Source: Desulforegula conservatrix Mb1Pa (lineage in GTDB: Bacteria > Desulfobacterota > Desulfobacteria > Desulfobacterales > Desulforegulaceae). From it: a stretch of DNA of 63,289 nucleotides. Below, piece by piece: positions 1 to 6,889 of the stretch. Under the pieces are notes generated by a model that was not told where the DNA came from, made no database searches, and was given only the letters and a program-made list of their open reading frames with translations. The number at the start of each line of letters is the position of its first letter. Positions within the stretch are counted from its first letter, which is position 1. The translations under genes and the position numbers were made by a program. Location of the stretch: assembly GCF_000426225.1 (NCBI RefSeq), contig NZ_AUEY01000018.1, forward strand, positions 1 to 63,289, read 5' to 3'.

Positions 1-65
1 TCATCAATCAGGCTTATTGGCACAAGCCTGTCCTTGTGGTCTTTTCTGTAGTCTTCCATGTTCAT
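1..65 (-). CDS. N-terminal fragment of a phage early protein, possibly DUF3164 family
   Basis: A minus-strand ATG at 65-63 sits 8 nt behind a strong ribosome-binding site (GAGGAGG) and opens a frame that runs off the window edge. Only 21 residues are visible, beginning MNMEDYRKDHKDRLVP. The YxKDxxxRLVP pattern resembles the start of DUF3164 proteins that occur in the early region of Mu-like phages. The fragment is too short for certainty, so treat the family as a guess and the gene itself as likely. Confidence 0.5.
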   Translation of the reverse strand, partial: MNMEDYRKDHKDRLVPISLID

Positions 66-123
66 ATATTGCCCTCCTCAATGTTTTGGCTGCTCATCAG
101 ATTCCAGGAGCCACCCTGAAATG

Positions 124-139
124 ACCGCCCGAAGGCGGT
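124..139 (-). other. Hairpin with a C(UUCG)G tetraloop between phage genes
   Basis: Six-base stem ACCGCC/GGCGGT. Read on the transcribed minus strand, the loop is UUCG closed by C-G, an unusually stable tetraloop. No T-tract follows on that strand, so it is more likely an RNA stability or processing element than a terminator. Confidence 0.45.
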
Positions 140-145
140 TTCGCT

Positions 146-415
146 TTATTTGCTGGTCAGTTTTTCCCCGCAGAAAGGGCAGAAGTAGACAAGCATCTTT
201 TCCTTGAATATTTTCATCTTTGTTTTCCCATTCTTGAGGGTAAACTGAGCGCTGGCCTCAATGGGCATAAAAGGATGTTCATTGAGAGAGTTGCTCTCTC
301 TATGCATTGTAAATGTGTAGCCTTTAAGCACCACGGCATGATCATTGGCTTTAGGGGCCTTTTTCTTGAAGTTATCGATAAGCTGTTCTTCCATCTTTTG
401 TTTGCAATCACACAT
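146..415 (-). CDS. Phage early protein with C-terminal zinc ribbon, unknown function
   Basis: An 89-residue protein. The start is supported by AAGGAGG about 6 nt upstream. It has an N-terminal CDC motif, a basic helix (KKKAPK), and a C-terminal CPFCGEKL knuckle typical of small phage proteins that carry a zinc ribbon. No enzyme motif is visible. It belongs to the minus-strand early operon but is separated from the preceding gene by a strong 28-nt hairpin at 433-460. I do not recognise the family. The zinc binding is inferred from the Cys spacing. Confidence 0.7.
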   Translation of the reverse strand: MCDCKQKMEEQLIDNFKKKAPKANDHAVVLKGYTFTMHRESNSLNEHPFMPIEASAQFTLKNGKTKMKIFKEKMLVYFCPFCGEKLTSK

Positions 416-432
416 ATGTGCCTCCTTGATTT

Positions 433-460
433 GGTGCGCAGGCCTTCCGGCCTGAGCACC
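433..460 (-). repeat. 28-bp hairpin unit shared with host intergenic DNA
   Basis: Near-perfect palindrome GGTGCNCA-GGCC-loop-GGCC-TGNGCACC in the gap between two phage genes. A copy with a paired base change is at 59890-59917, and a diverged one lies near 50515-50540. There is no T-tract on the minus strand, so terminator function is doubtful. Confidence 0.6.
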
Positions 461-466
461 CTACAT

Positions 467-682
467 TTACCCCTGATATTCCAGCCCCAGATCCAGCATC
501 CTAAGTTTGGTGTTCCTGATGCCGTTCATTGCCCTTGCCACCACTGCCTTTTTAAAATTCTCATCATCCGACCGGGTTAAAACCTGCAAATCCAGCACAA
601 CCGCGTTCAGATCCGCATGGATCGCGTTTATCTTTTTCTGCCTGGACAGTCTTGCGTATATTTTTTTAATGAACTTCTTCAT
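467..682 (-). CDS. Small basic phage protein, unknown function
   Basis: A 71-residue protein starting MKKFIKKIYARLSR. This start is preferred over one six codons upstream because GAAAGGAG lies 7 nt before it. The first 20 residues are strongly basic, and the rest is predicted helical, with a DLNAVVLDLQVL stretch that could form a helix pair. The gene overlaps the 3' end of its upstream neighbour by 17 nt, so translation is probably coupled. No family is recognised. Confidence 0.65.
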   Translation of the reverse strand: MKKFIKKIYARLSRQKKINAIHADLNAVVLDLQVLTRSDDENFKKAVVARAMNGIRNTKLRMLDLGLEYQG

Positions 683-896
683 AATTTCTCCTTTCCTCAA
701 TCCGGCTTTTTAATGATTCCAAAGACTTGTCATGCGCCTCGATCAACCTGACCAAACCATACTTCACACCCTGAACCATCACCGCAGCCTCGCTTTTCTT
801 CCGTGCTTCCGCCGGAAGGTTCGCCATCTGCTCGTTTACATAGTTCCCGATCCCATCTATATCTTTCAGCATTGCGAGAAGCTCTTCACGCGGCAT
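666..896 (-). CDS. Small helical phage protein, unknown function
   Basis: A 76-residue protein starting MPREELLAMLKDIDG. The start is fixed by AAGGGAGGT, which lies inside the end of the upstream gene. The protein is rich in Ala, Glu and Lys and predicted all-helical, ending in a charged coiled-coil-like stretch (KSLESLKSRIEERR). It overlaps both neighbours (11 nt upstream, 17 nt downstream), so it is a tightly packed member of the early operon. No catalytic motif or known family can be named. Confidence 0.65.
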   Translation of the reverse strand: MPREELLAMLKDIDGIGNYVNEQMANLPAEARKKSEAAVMVQGVKYGLVRLIEAHDKSLESLKSRIEERRNYEEVH

Positions 897-1188
897 AATT
901 ACCTCCCTTAATATCAAGATTGCGTTTCACCACCCTTGAAGCCATCAGACCCCGACCATCATCCAGACGAATCCACACAAATTCCGGCTTCTTCGGATCA
1001 AAACCCACATCTACCTGACAGCCTTCGTATTCCCTGAGCCTCTGATCCGCGTAATCATTCTCATCCACCCGGATCACGCCTTTCCAGACCCTGCGCTTGA
1101 TGATCCTTATCCGAACCTTTGACCCCGCCGTTGTTCCCCACCGTTTAAAGGGGGCAGGGGATTTCTTTTCATGATTGTTTTTATTCAT
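886..1188 (-). CDS. Stand-alone Mu-transposase C-terminal beta-barrel-like protein
   Basis: A 100-residue protein. The start at 1188 is chosen for its AAGGA site; a longer frame from 1278 exists but its extra residues are low-complexity basic. Residues about 25 to 95 alternate strands in the pattern KVRIRIIKRRVWKG, then a Y-x-x-x-L-x-x-x-x-G block, then VDVGFDPKKPEFVWIRL. This mirrors the barrel that follows the catalytic core in the MuA protein of this same prophage (its residues about 528 to 582). The role is unknown; it might bind DNA or modulate the transposase. The barrel assignment rests on pattern similarity only. Confidence 0.6.
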   Translation of the reverse strand: MNKNNHEKKSPAPFKRWGTTAGSKVRIRIIKRRVWKGVIRVDENDYADQRLREYEGCQVDVGFDPKKPEFVWIRLDDGRGLMASRVVKRNLDIKGGNYAA

Positions 1189-1320
1189 ATGGCATCCTTG
1201 TCCGAGACTGGAACGGCCCTTTTTTTTCAATTTTTGCAGCAAATTTAACTTGCACTTTATTTTTTCTATTGATTTCATTCATTTTCTTTGGCATATTCTT
1301 TCCAATCCTTTGTATTTTTG

Positions 1321-1349
1321 GCCCTGATGTGGTGCAAACACATCAGGGC
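1321..1349 (-). other. Perfect 11-bp stem hairpin after an HTH gene
   Basis: GCCCTGATGTG pairs exactly with CACATCAGGGC around a 7-nt loop, four bases beyond the stop codon of the gene ending at 1354. No U-tract follows on the minus strand. It sits in the only sizeable gap (about 165 nt) among the distal early genes and may protect the upstream mRNA or cause transcriptional pausing. Confidence 0.5.
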
Positions 1350-1353
1350 TGTG

Positions 1354-1692
1354 TTATTTGGAGTCCCCGCCGTGGGCCTGTCCTGATCCTATTGTACAAA
1401 TCTGGCACTCACGGAAGAGCCGAACTCTTAACGGGTTCGTGCTCGCGAAGGGGAGCTTCCTATTTTCAGCGCATTTTCCAAGTGTAATTTCTCCCAGAAC
1501 CGGACAATCCACCATTGTCTGGCCAAATACTTCTTCAACCCTTGTCAAAAATCCGTCTAAAGCTCCTTTGTATTTATTGTTTAAAACCTGACTCACCGCA
1601 GTGGGTGAGTACCCAAGCATCCTTGCCACCGCTCCCTGGCCGAACTCCCTGCATTTTGTCCCAAGCAGCTTCAACCGTTGCTCTTCATTCAT
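1354..1692 (-). CDS. HTH DNA-binding phage protein with Cys-rich tail
   Basis: A 112-residue protein; GAGGT sits about 6 nt before the start, inside the upstream gene, which it overlaps by 8 nt. Residues about 15 to 45 (GQGAVARMLGYSPTAVSQVL) form a clear helix-turn-helix of the Cro/XRE or LacI type. The tail carries Cys at a CPVLGE segment, at GKC, and at CQIC, which could bind a metal. It is probably a regulator of phage genes or an accessory DNA-binding protein; the target is unknown. Confidence 0.65.
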   Translation of the reverse strand: MNEEQRLKLLGTKCREFGQGAVARMLGYSPTAVSQVLNNKYKGALDGFLTRVEEVFGQTMVDCPVLGEITLGKCAENRKLPFASTNPLRVRLFRECQICTIGSGQAHGGDSK

Positions 1693-2185
1693 GATTTACC
1701 TCGACTTTTTCATCTGCTTTGTCCCCAGGGGCTTGGGATACGTCCTCGCATCCGCAGATTTCCTGTTTTTCTTTCTCTGTTTCTTTCTTTCTCTTTTTCT
1801 TTGTTTCTTTCTTTAAGAGAGTAGGGTCGCACACCTTTGAAAAAATTGACTGGCCGCATGTTTCGCAATAAATAGGCCGCTCGACCTGGTCTTTTATAAG
1901 GGTATATGTCTGATATTCCCCTACTTGTCGGCGTTTTGATGTGTTACCCGTTTTTCTGATGTATCCATGAACAACAAGTATAGTAAGCCATTTTCGAAGA
2001 ATATCTTCATCGCTGTTACCAGTAGGTTCGATAGATGAAGTCATCAAAAGGACAGGGTTAGAAAAATCTATCCGTATTATCCTCATGCTTCTCCATGCCC
2101 TTTCAAAGATAGAATCCCTCTTTGCCTTTCTGCGGTAAGGATACGTGTTTTTTACCCCTCTTGGTCGTCCACTGTTCTCTCCCAT
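1685..2185 (-). CDS. Phage early protein with putative winged-helix region and zinc knuckle
   Basis: A 166-residue protein. Its first 25 residues are basic (GRPRGVKNTYPYRRKAKR). A central region (DEDILRKWLTILVVHGYIRK, then a YTLIKD strand) looks like a winged helix. A CETCG...C knuckle follows, then a highly charged KKETKKKRKKETEKEKQ stretch and an acidic tail. The lysine-rich stretch comes from a run of A-rich codons. It lies between the small post-MuB gene and the HTH gene and overlaps both. No family name can be given; DNA or RNA binding is inferred. Confidence 0.55.
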   Translation of the reverse strand: MGENSGRPRGVKNTYPYRRKAKRDSIFERAWRSMRIIRIDFSNPVLLMTSSIEPTGNSDEDILRKWLTILVVHGYIRKTGNTSKRRQVGEYQTYTLIKDQVERPIYCETCGQSIFSKVCDPTLLKKETKKKRKKETEKEKQEICGCEDVSQAPGDKADEKVEVNHE

Positions 2186-2310
2186 AAAACTATGTGCCCT
2201 TTCGTATTCCTATTGTTTAAAGGCCCTGCCCTGGCCCTTTTGCCAGGGCCGACCGTGATTCTCGTTTGGCCATCCTTTAAGAAGGCCGGGAATCGCCCCT
2301 TGAGCGTCAT
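2152..2310 (-). CDS. Small basic phage protein (52 aa)
   Basis: The start at 2310 is preferred because AGGGAGGG lies about 7 nt upstream and because it avoids the overlap with the ATPase gene that a longer frame would need. The product is Arg/Lys/Gly-rich and has no recognised domain. It overlaps the next gene by 34 nt. It could be a spurious frame in a gap that otherwise holds a GCCCTGGC hairpin (2228-2249), so confidence is limited. Confidence 0.4.
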   Translation of the reverse strand: MTLKGRFPAFLKDGQTRITVGPGKRARAGPLNNRNTKGHIVLWERTVDDQEG

Positions 2311-2332
2311 CCATCCATCCCTCCCTCTTTTT

Positions 2333-3073
2333 TTAAAGTACCTGCTTCTTCCTCTTCCCGAAGCTCGGTTGGTCAAAATAAAGTGGTTTATCGCCCCATT
2401 GATCGGCATTTACGCTGTTCATACCGTTAGCTTCAGCGTATTTTTCTATCTTTGACAGAGCTATGACCACACGGCCTATATTTCCGTTGGTCTGCTTGTG
2501 TATGTATTGAACAAGGGCTGGAGCGATCTCTATATCGCTCAGTTCTGTGGCCACTTTCGTGGTATCGTTCAGATCCAGGCCTGAATATTCAACCCACTGG
2601 GTTATGCGGCGGGCAATACGGTCGTGTTCCCTGATATCTCTGGCAATATTTTCCATGCCGATCAGGATCACAGGACATCCGCTCATGTCATAGATATCGC
2701 GGAGTGAATCGATCATATCGAACTGCCTGAAGCAATAATCTGCCTCATCGACAAATATTGGCCTGGGTTTGGTATTATCCTTGGTAAGTTCATGAACTAT
2801 GTAGTTCACCATGTCAGACCTGCGGAGCTTTCGCTTTCCCTTCAGTTCCTCACACAGGGTTCCGAGCATGGAGGTTACAGTCCAGCAACCCAGGGCGCGA
2901 ACATAAACACCGTCATACATATTAGCCACGAACGCGATTGACGTGGTTTTACCGGTTCCCGGAGGCCCCCAGAGCAGCCCCATTCCTTCGGTTCCCTGCG
3001 GTCTGTTTAACAACTCGTCAATGCTTTGCATGAATCTTCTCAAATCTTTTGTCTGTACCATCTTGTGTTTCAT
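2333..3073 (-). CDS. MuB-type AAA ATPase, target-DNA activator of transposition
   Basis: A 246-residue protein from the start at 3073 (AGAGGA upstream). Walker A is GPPGTGKT at about residues 36 to 43 and Walker B is PIFVDEAD at about 105 to 112. A VILIGMEN segment follows as sensor 1, and the C-terminal helical bundle (about 185 to 225) resembles that of MuB. In Mu, MuB binds target DNA with ATP, recruits the MuA transpososome and gives target immunity. This protein lacks an extra N-terminal DNA-binding region, so it is the short form. It lies directly downstream of the transposase. Confidence 0.88.
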   Translation of the reverse strand: MKHKMVQTKDLRRFMQSIDELLNRPQGTEGMGLLWGPPGTGKTTSIAFVANMYDGVYVRALGCWTVTSMLGTLCEELKGKRKLRRSDMVNYIVHELTKDNTKPRPIFVDEADYCFRQFDMIDSLRDIYDMSGCPVILIGMENIARDIREHDRIARRITQWVEYSGLDLNDTTKVATELSDIEIAPALVQYIHKQTNGNIGRVVIALSKIEKYAEANGMNSVNADQWGDKPLYFDQPSFGKRKKQVL

Positions 3074-3101
3074 GTGATATGTCCTCTTTAGAAAATTTAA
3101 A

Positions 3102-3221
3102 CCCTGTTTACAGGGCGAGATTTTGAGCCGGGTCTTCACCCCGGCTTTTTTATTGCCTTTATTTTTGTTTATCTGTTTCTTTCTCTTTTTCTTGAGCTTA
3201 AAAAAACGGGCTTAAATCCCG
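3102..3221 (-). other. Hairpin-rich gap between transposase and ATPase genes
   Basis: In transcription order it holds a short CGGG/CCCG stem followed by seven T on the minus strand (3221-3200), a GC-rich AGCCGGG/CCCGGCT stem (3146-3126, T-tract on the plus strand), and a CCCTG/CAGGG stem (3115-3102). The first may act as a weak terminator or attenuator lowering ATPase expression relative to transposase. The stem is short, so this is uncertain. Confidence 0.35.
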
Positions 3222-3267
3222 GTTATTCCTTCATTATTCCCCTCTTAAAGTAGGCTTGGGGATTTAC

Positions 3268-5592
3268 CTACACCGCCCCATGCGTCCCATCCGCCTCTTT
3301 TGCTTTCACACCATCATCAGGATCATGGAGGCAGTATTGATCCTCTTTGAACAGGCCGACTTTCTTTCCTGTATTCGACCAATGCTCGTAAGCCTCTTTC
3401 CACTGCATTTCATAATGCGTGATGATTCCGGCCTTTATCTTGTCCAGGATCAGGTAATAAACATCGAGAGGGCTGCTGATATCCTTCATCTTTCTTGCTT
3501 CAGCCAGACTCGCAACCTTTGCTTCCTGTCTCTTCTCGAATTCCAGAACTTCAGGCGGCAGCTCGATATGAACAGGCGCTTTCTTTTCTTTCAGGGAATC
3601 CCTTTCCAGAGCCGCTTTAGCAGCTTCTTCAAGTGCCGGGGTAATATGTGGGACGGTCTGTTTCGGGAACTCCATAATGGTCGCTATCTTGTCTTCACGG
3701 TAAGTCAGGATATCTTCCGGGACTGTCTCGACCTTGGCCTTTCTGGTAAGCTCTTTAAGTTCCTTTTTCTGCTCCCTCATGATGGCGGCCTGTCTTGCCT
3801 TGGCATGGTTTGCCAGTTCAGCCGCTGAAATACCTCTCCATTCAGGGCATTCGGCCACACAGATAAACTCGCCTTCTCCGCTGTAAACAAAGACGTGACC
3901 GAGATCCGTTTCATCCATCCGAACCATGACACGCTTCGCTTCCCAGCCCGCAAAATCGGGCGAGATATAATTTCTGGTGTCCACTCTGACGCCTTTTTTG
4001 GCCACAGTCCTGTAGCCGCCATCAACAGGAGCAGGATGCAGAAGAATATCCAGCGCCCTCTCATTCTCGACCACCCGTATCGGAGGCGCCCATTCCCTGA
4101 CCATTTCAGCAGGTGTTTTACCGCCAAGGCCAGCATGGGAATCGTGCATATAAATGGCGTCCACCCATCTGTCGCAGATTTTCTGGAACTCAAGGGACGT
4201 GAGTTTTATCTCAACTTCTTCATCTTTTTTCATCAGCCGTGCGGAAAAGGATCGTCTTGCTTCAATTGCCTTTCTGTCAGTGACCGAATGGCCTATATAG
4301 CCGGGCAGAAGTTCCACGATTCCGTGGGAAAAAGTTTTTAAAGCTCTTTCAATGTGAGGTTTCTGTTCAGGTGAAAAAGGATCACAAAGGAAGTGCTCTA
4401 TTTCAAGCCCTTCAAGAACTCGTTCAACATGTGCGGAAACATAATCCGCGCCGTTGTCGGTCTTGATGGTTTCGGCTACTCCCCATTCAATGATTGCCCT
4501 GCGTATAAGAGCTGCCACAGAGACCGCCTTTGAAGTTGGAGAAACCAGCAGCCTGAATCTTCGTGAATAGACATCAATGCAGCCGATAACCGTATAACGG
4601 CCATCAGTGAGCATGATATCCGCAGGCGTTGAGTCCATTTCCCAAAGCTGATTGAGCCGGGAAACCGTCTCGGAAGCGTCGCCGAAAGCGAACATATGGC
4701 GGCTTTTCCATTCATCAGGACTTGTAAGAAAAAGATGAAGGCTTGCGTTCATTTTCAGCCAGCGTTTTATGAATCTGCGTACAGAATCCACGTTTGCTGG
4801 CATGTTTCTGGCGGCCAGAGCCTTGGTTACACGCTTGAGCGAGTATCCCGGGAACTTGATCTTCATGGAAATCACCAGTGCCTGCTGTTCCTTGGTGAGA
4901 TTGGTCTTTCCTTCGTTGCTTTTGTAATCATCTGCCAGGGCAAGGAGACCTCCTTCATTATATAAGGTGCGCCATCTGAAGATGCTGCGCCTGCTTGTTT
5001 TCTTGATCTCGTCAAGTACGGGCTGGCTGATTTCAAGAGTCCGGCTGTTGTATTCAATCGCAAAAAGATCCACGCCGCTTGGACTGCCTGGTTTATATCC
5101 GGCAGCCTTGAGCCAGCGTTCGCATGACTTCAGGATTTCATATTTTGCCAGGGCTGATTTCTGCTTTTTTTCAGGAAGCTGGTTGAATCTGGCAAGGTCG
5201 AGTTCCTTTTTCTTGCGTCTTTCTTCCTTGTTTTTAGCGTCAAATTTCTGACGCTTCACCGCAGATTTAACCGCCGACCTGGTCAGATCGTTATCAGGAA
5301 GATTCAGGCTATGGATCAGGGCCGTTTCTTCAGTCCTATCTGCGTTTGCAGATAGGACTGAACTGTTGAAAACCTTGGTTGCGTGGGCTTTCTTCCAGTT
5401 GTCACGGGCTTCTGATGGGATTGCAGGGTCGTCGATGTGGATTTGCCAGACAAGGCCGTTTCGAGCGCCTTTACCAGTGACAGGAACCTGCCTTTTCATG
5501 GTAAAGCTCCCCCTCTGAAGACGTTTTAATATAGTGTCTTCTTTGGCTGTTAAAATGTCCGATATCTCTTTAATCCCTATCCAGCCGTCCAT
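3268..5592 (-). CDS. MuA-type DDE transposase
   Basis: A 774-residue protein, somewhat longer than Mu A (663). The N-terminal winged-helix site (WIGIKEISDILTAKEDTILKRL) matches the Mu enhancer/end-binding domain. A central helical region leads into a DDE integrase core with D320 (in WEMDSTP), D379 (in IKTDNGADY) and E415 (in KPHIERALK). A beta-barrel follows at about 528 to 582, and a lysine-rich C-terminal tail may contact the ATPase. It should cut and join prophage ends during replicative transposition. AGGGA lies about 9 nt before the start. It is 44 nt downstream of the gp16-like gene. Confidence 0.93.
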   Translation of the reverse strand: MDGWIGIKEISDILTAKEDTILKRLQRGSFTMKRQVPVTGKGARNGLVWQIHIDDPAIPSEARDNWKKAHATKVFNSSVLSANADRTEETALIHSLNLPDNDLTRSAVKSAVKRQKFDAKNKEERRKKKELDLARFNQLPEKKQKSALAKYEILKSCERWLKAAGYKPGSPSGVDLFAIEYNSRTLEISQPVLDEIKKTSRRSIFRWRTLYNEGGLLALADDYKSNEGKTNLTKEQQALVISMKIKFPGYSLKRVTKALAARNMPANVDSVRRFIKRWLKMNASLHLFLTSPDEWKSRHMFAFGDASETVSRLNQLWEMDSTPADIMLTDGRYTVIGCIDVYSRRFRLLVSPTSKAVSVAALIRRAIIEWGVAETIKTDNGADYVSAHVERVLEGLEIEHFLCDPFSPEQKPHIERALKTFSHGIVELLPGYIGHSVTDRKAIEARRSFSARLMKKDEEVEIKLTSLEFQKICDRWVDAIYMHDSHAGLGGKTPAEMVREWAPPIRVVENERALDILLHPAPVDGGYRTVAKKGVRVDTRNYISPDFAGWEAKRVMVRMDETDLGHVFVYSGEGEFICVAECPEWRGISAAELANHAKARQAAIMREQKKELKELTRKAKVETVPEDILTYREDKIATIMEFPKQTVPHITPALEEAAKAALERDSLKEKKAPVHIELPPEVLEFEKRQEAKVASLAEARKMKDISSPLDVYYLILDKIKAGIITHYEMQWKEAYEHWSNTGKKVGLFKEDQYCLHDPDDGVKAKEADGTHGAV

Positions 5593-5636
5593 GTGACTTA
5601 TATCCCTGTATTTAATAGATTTAAGCTCTTTGTCCG

Positions 5637-5882
5637 TTATTCATTTTCTTGTCCGTTATCCTGTCCGATATTGCCTTCATAATTTCGGACATCGTTTTTG
5701 ACACTTTGAGCCTTAGACAAAATTTCATTGAGATAGTTTTCAACACGCTGTGAGCGGCGCGTGCCATTAATAACTTGGTTGACAGTGCTCCTGTCTAACT
5801 CTAAATCCCTGGCAATCTGCGCTTGGCTGATCCCCATCTGAAGCAACGAAACCTTTATTTTAATTGCCTTTTCTTTGCTCAT
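5637..5882 (-). CDS. BcepMu gp16-like / Ner-like HTH regulator
   Basis: An 81-residue protein with AAAGGT upstream. Residues about 17 to 45 (GISQAQIARDLELDRSTVNQVI) are a textbook helix-turn-helix, and the short polar tail has no other domain. Both the position (first gene of the early operon, divergent from the repressor, just before transposase A) and the sequence fit the BcepMu gp16 family, which takes the place of Mu Ner. It probably represses the early promoter and/or the repressor promoter to time lytic growth. Confidence 0.75.
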   Translation of the reverse strand: MSKEKAIKIKVSLLQMGISQAQIARDLELDRSTVNQVINGTRRSQRVENYLNEILSKAQSVKNDVRNYEGNIGQDNGQENE

Positions 5883-5940
5883 TAGTTACCTTTTGATTAA
5901 TCCTACATGTTTGATTATTTATAACTATGGAAACTACAAA
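5883..5940. promoter_or_regulatory. Divergent control region between repressor and early operon
   Basis: A rightward sigma-70-like promoter can be drawn as TTGATT (5893-5898), a 17-nt spacer, and TATTTA (5916-5921), giving a short leader to the repressor ATG at 5941. TTGATTA occurs twice in direct repeat (5893 and 5911), a plausible operator half-site. The early promoter reading left must lie in the same 58 bp or inside the repressor gene; I cannot place it with confidence. Confidence 0.4.
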
Positions 5941-6651
5941 ATGCAAGATAAAAATCTACATAAAGTAGAATTGATATTCGACGCTATAAAAAAATACTAT
6001 AAATTAAGGACTTACAGGGAGTTATCAGAGTTCTTAGGGGTTAAAGAAGGGACTCTTAATGCATGGAAAGCCCGCAACAATATAGGCGATGTAGATGTTT
6101 TCCTTACAAAATGTAAGGGAATAAACTACGAATGGCTCAGAACTGGCCAGGGGGAAATGTTTATATCTGAACCGCTTAAAGATTCCGCAAGATCCGAAGG
6201 TCAAATAACTGATGAGTTCAGCTTCGTTCCTTTATATAATGTAGAGCTGGCTGCAGGACATGGAACCCTGGTGGAATCAGAGCGAGTTACATCACGCTAT
6301 GCTTTCCGCAAAGAATGGGTCAGAAAAATTTCATCATCTCCAGGGTCTCTGGCTCTGTGCCTTGTAAAAGGGGATAGCATGAACCCGACTCTTCGGGATG
6401 GTGACATTGTAATGATAGATACGAACAGAAAAACCCTGAGCCTCAATGGAATCTACAGCATAAACCTTGGCGGGCTTGCTGCCGTCAAAAGGCTTGAAAT
6501 GGGGCTAAAGGATAAGATAAGAATAATAAGCGACAATGTGGCAGAGTACCCGACATACGAGGCAGATCTGAGCGACATCATTATAATAGGTCAGGTTGTG
6601 TGGTATGCCCGCGAGCTTGTTAAACCTGCAAACGGCAACGGCGGCTTTTAA
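5941..6651 (+). CDS. CI/LexA-type phage repressor with S24 self-cleavage domain
   Basis: A 236-residue protein from ATG 5941; a longer frame from 5875 would run through the control region. An N-terminal HTH (about 20 to 45, YRELSEFLGVKEGTLNAWKA) precedes an S24 peptidase domain. The domain has a likely Ala-Gly cleavage site in VELAAGHG (A105/G106), catalytic Ser146 in GDSM, and Lys183 in AAVKRL. It should keep the prophage silent and be inactivated by RecA-stimulated self-cleavage after DNA damage. Phage Mu itself has no S24 domain in its repressor, so this prophage is probably SOS-inducible. Confidence 0.9.
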   Translation: MQDKNLHKVELIFDAIKKYYKLRTYRELSEFLGVKEGTLNAWKARNNIGDVDVFLTKCKGINYEWLRTGQGEMFISEPLKDSARSEGQITDEFSFVPLYNVELAAGHGTLVESERVTSRYAFRKEWVRKISSSPGSLALCLVKGDSMNPTLRDGDIVMIDTNRKTLSLNGIYSINLGGLAAVKRLEMGLKDKIRIISDNVAEYPTYEADLSDIIIIGQVVWYARELVKPANGNGGF

Positions 6652-6660
6652 AAAATCAAA

Positions 6661-6696
6661 AGGGATTAACGAGCCTTTAAAGCGTCATTAATCCCT
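6661..6696. other. Inverted repeat after the repressor gene
   Basis: AGGGATTAA (6661-6669) pairs perfectly with TTAATCCCT (6688-6696) around an 18-nt loop that itself contains the palindrome CTTTAAAG. It starts nine bases after the repressor stop codon. It has no T-tract, so it is either a weak terminator or a protein site near the prophage end. Confidence 0.4.
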
Positions 6697-6704
6697 GTAT
6701 CAAT

Positions 6705-6857
6705 TAGTGCCAAACCACACGCATTTTTATCGAAAATTAAAAAAGTAGTGCCAAAAAATATTCCGGGCCAAAATCCCACCAAAACCCAGCAAATCCCGGC
6801 ACTTCCCACATATTTTCACCCACACCCTATTGGTGCCAAAGCTCTCGCTGCTTCACA
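6705..6857. mobile_element. Putative prophage attachment end with three transposase-binding sites
   Basis: TAGTGCCAAA occurs at 6705-6714 and 6746-6755, and TGGTGCCAAA at 6831-6840. If the end is the CA at 6856-6857 (TGTGAAGC read inward), the sites start about 17, 102 and 143 bp from the end. That is close to the L1, L2 and L3 spacing of Mu attL as I recall it. The next five host bases (6858-6862) would be one half of a 5-bp target duplication. The exact end is inferred. Confidence 0.6.
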
Positions 6858-6864
6858 ATAATGA

Positions 6865-6889
6865 CCGGGGAATGACTTTCTTTCCCCGG
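6865..6889 (+). terminator. Host hairpin next to the prophage end
   Basis: CCGGGGAA pairs with TTCCCCGG, followed by the pyrimidine stretch CCTTTCTTTC. It resembles an intrinsic terminator of a host gene now on the far side of the prophage, though the T-tract is imperfect. The rest of 6858-7258 is AT-rich and holds no gene that I can support. Confidence 0.4.

Larger units (their letters stand above)
1..6857 (-). mobile_element. Mu/BcepMu-like transposable prophage, left-end segment (continues beyond window)
   Basis: The layout matches the left end of Mu: prophage end, repressor, then a divergent early operon of Ner-like protein, transposase A and ATPase B followed by small genes. Everything after the repressor runs on the minus strand. 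The outer end is placed at a CA dinucleotide at 6856-6857, because three copies of a TRGTGCCAAA motif lie just inside it. Neither dispersed host repeat family found elsewhere in the window occurs here, which also marks the segment as acquired. The distal end, the target duplication and all morphogenesis genes are outside the window, so intactness cannot be judged. Confidence 0.85.

Noticed and set aside
1189-1278. Longer start for the barrel-like phage protein
   Set aside because: The extension is low-complexity basic sequence, and a better ribosome-binding site precedes the start at 1188.
3268-5592. Tn7-like TnsB instead of phage MuA
   Set aside because: The neighbouring S24 repressor, gp16-like HTH gene and string of small early genes fit a transposable phage; no TnsA- or TniQ-like gene is present.
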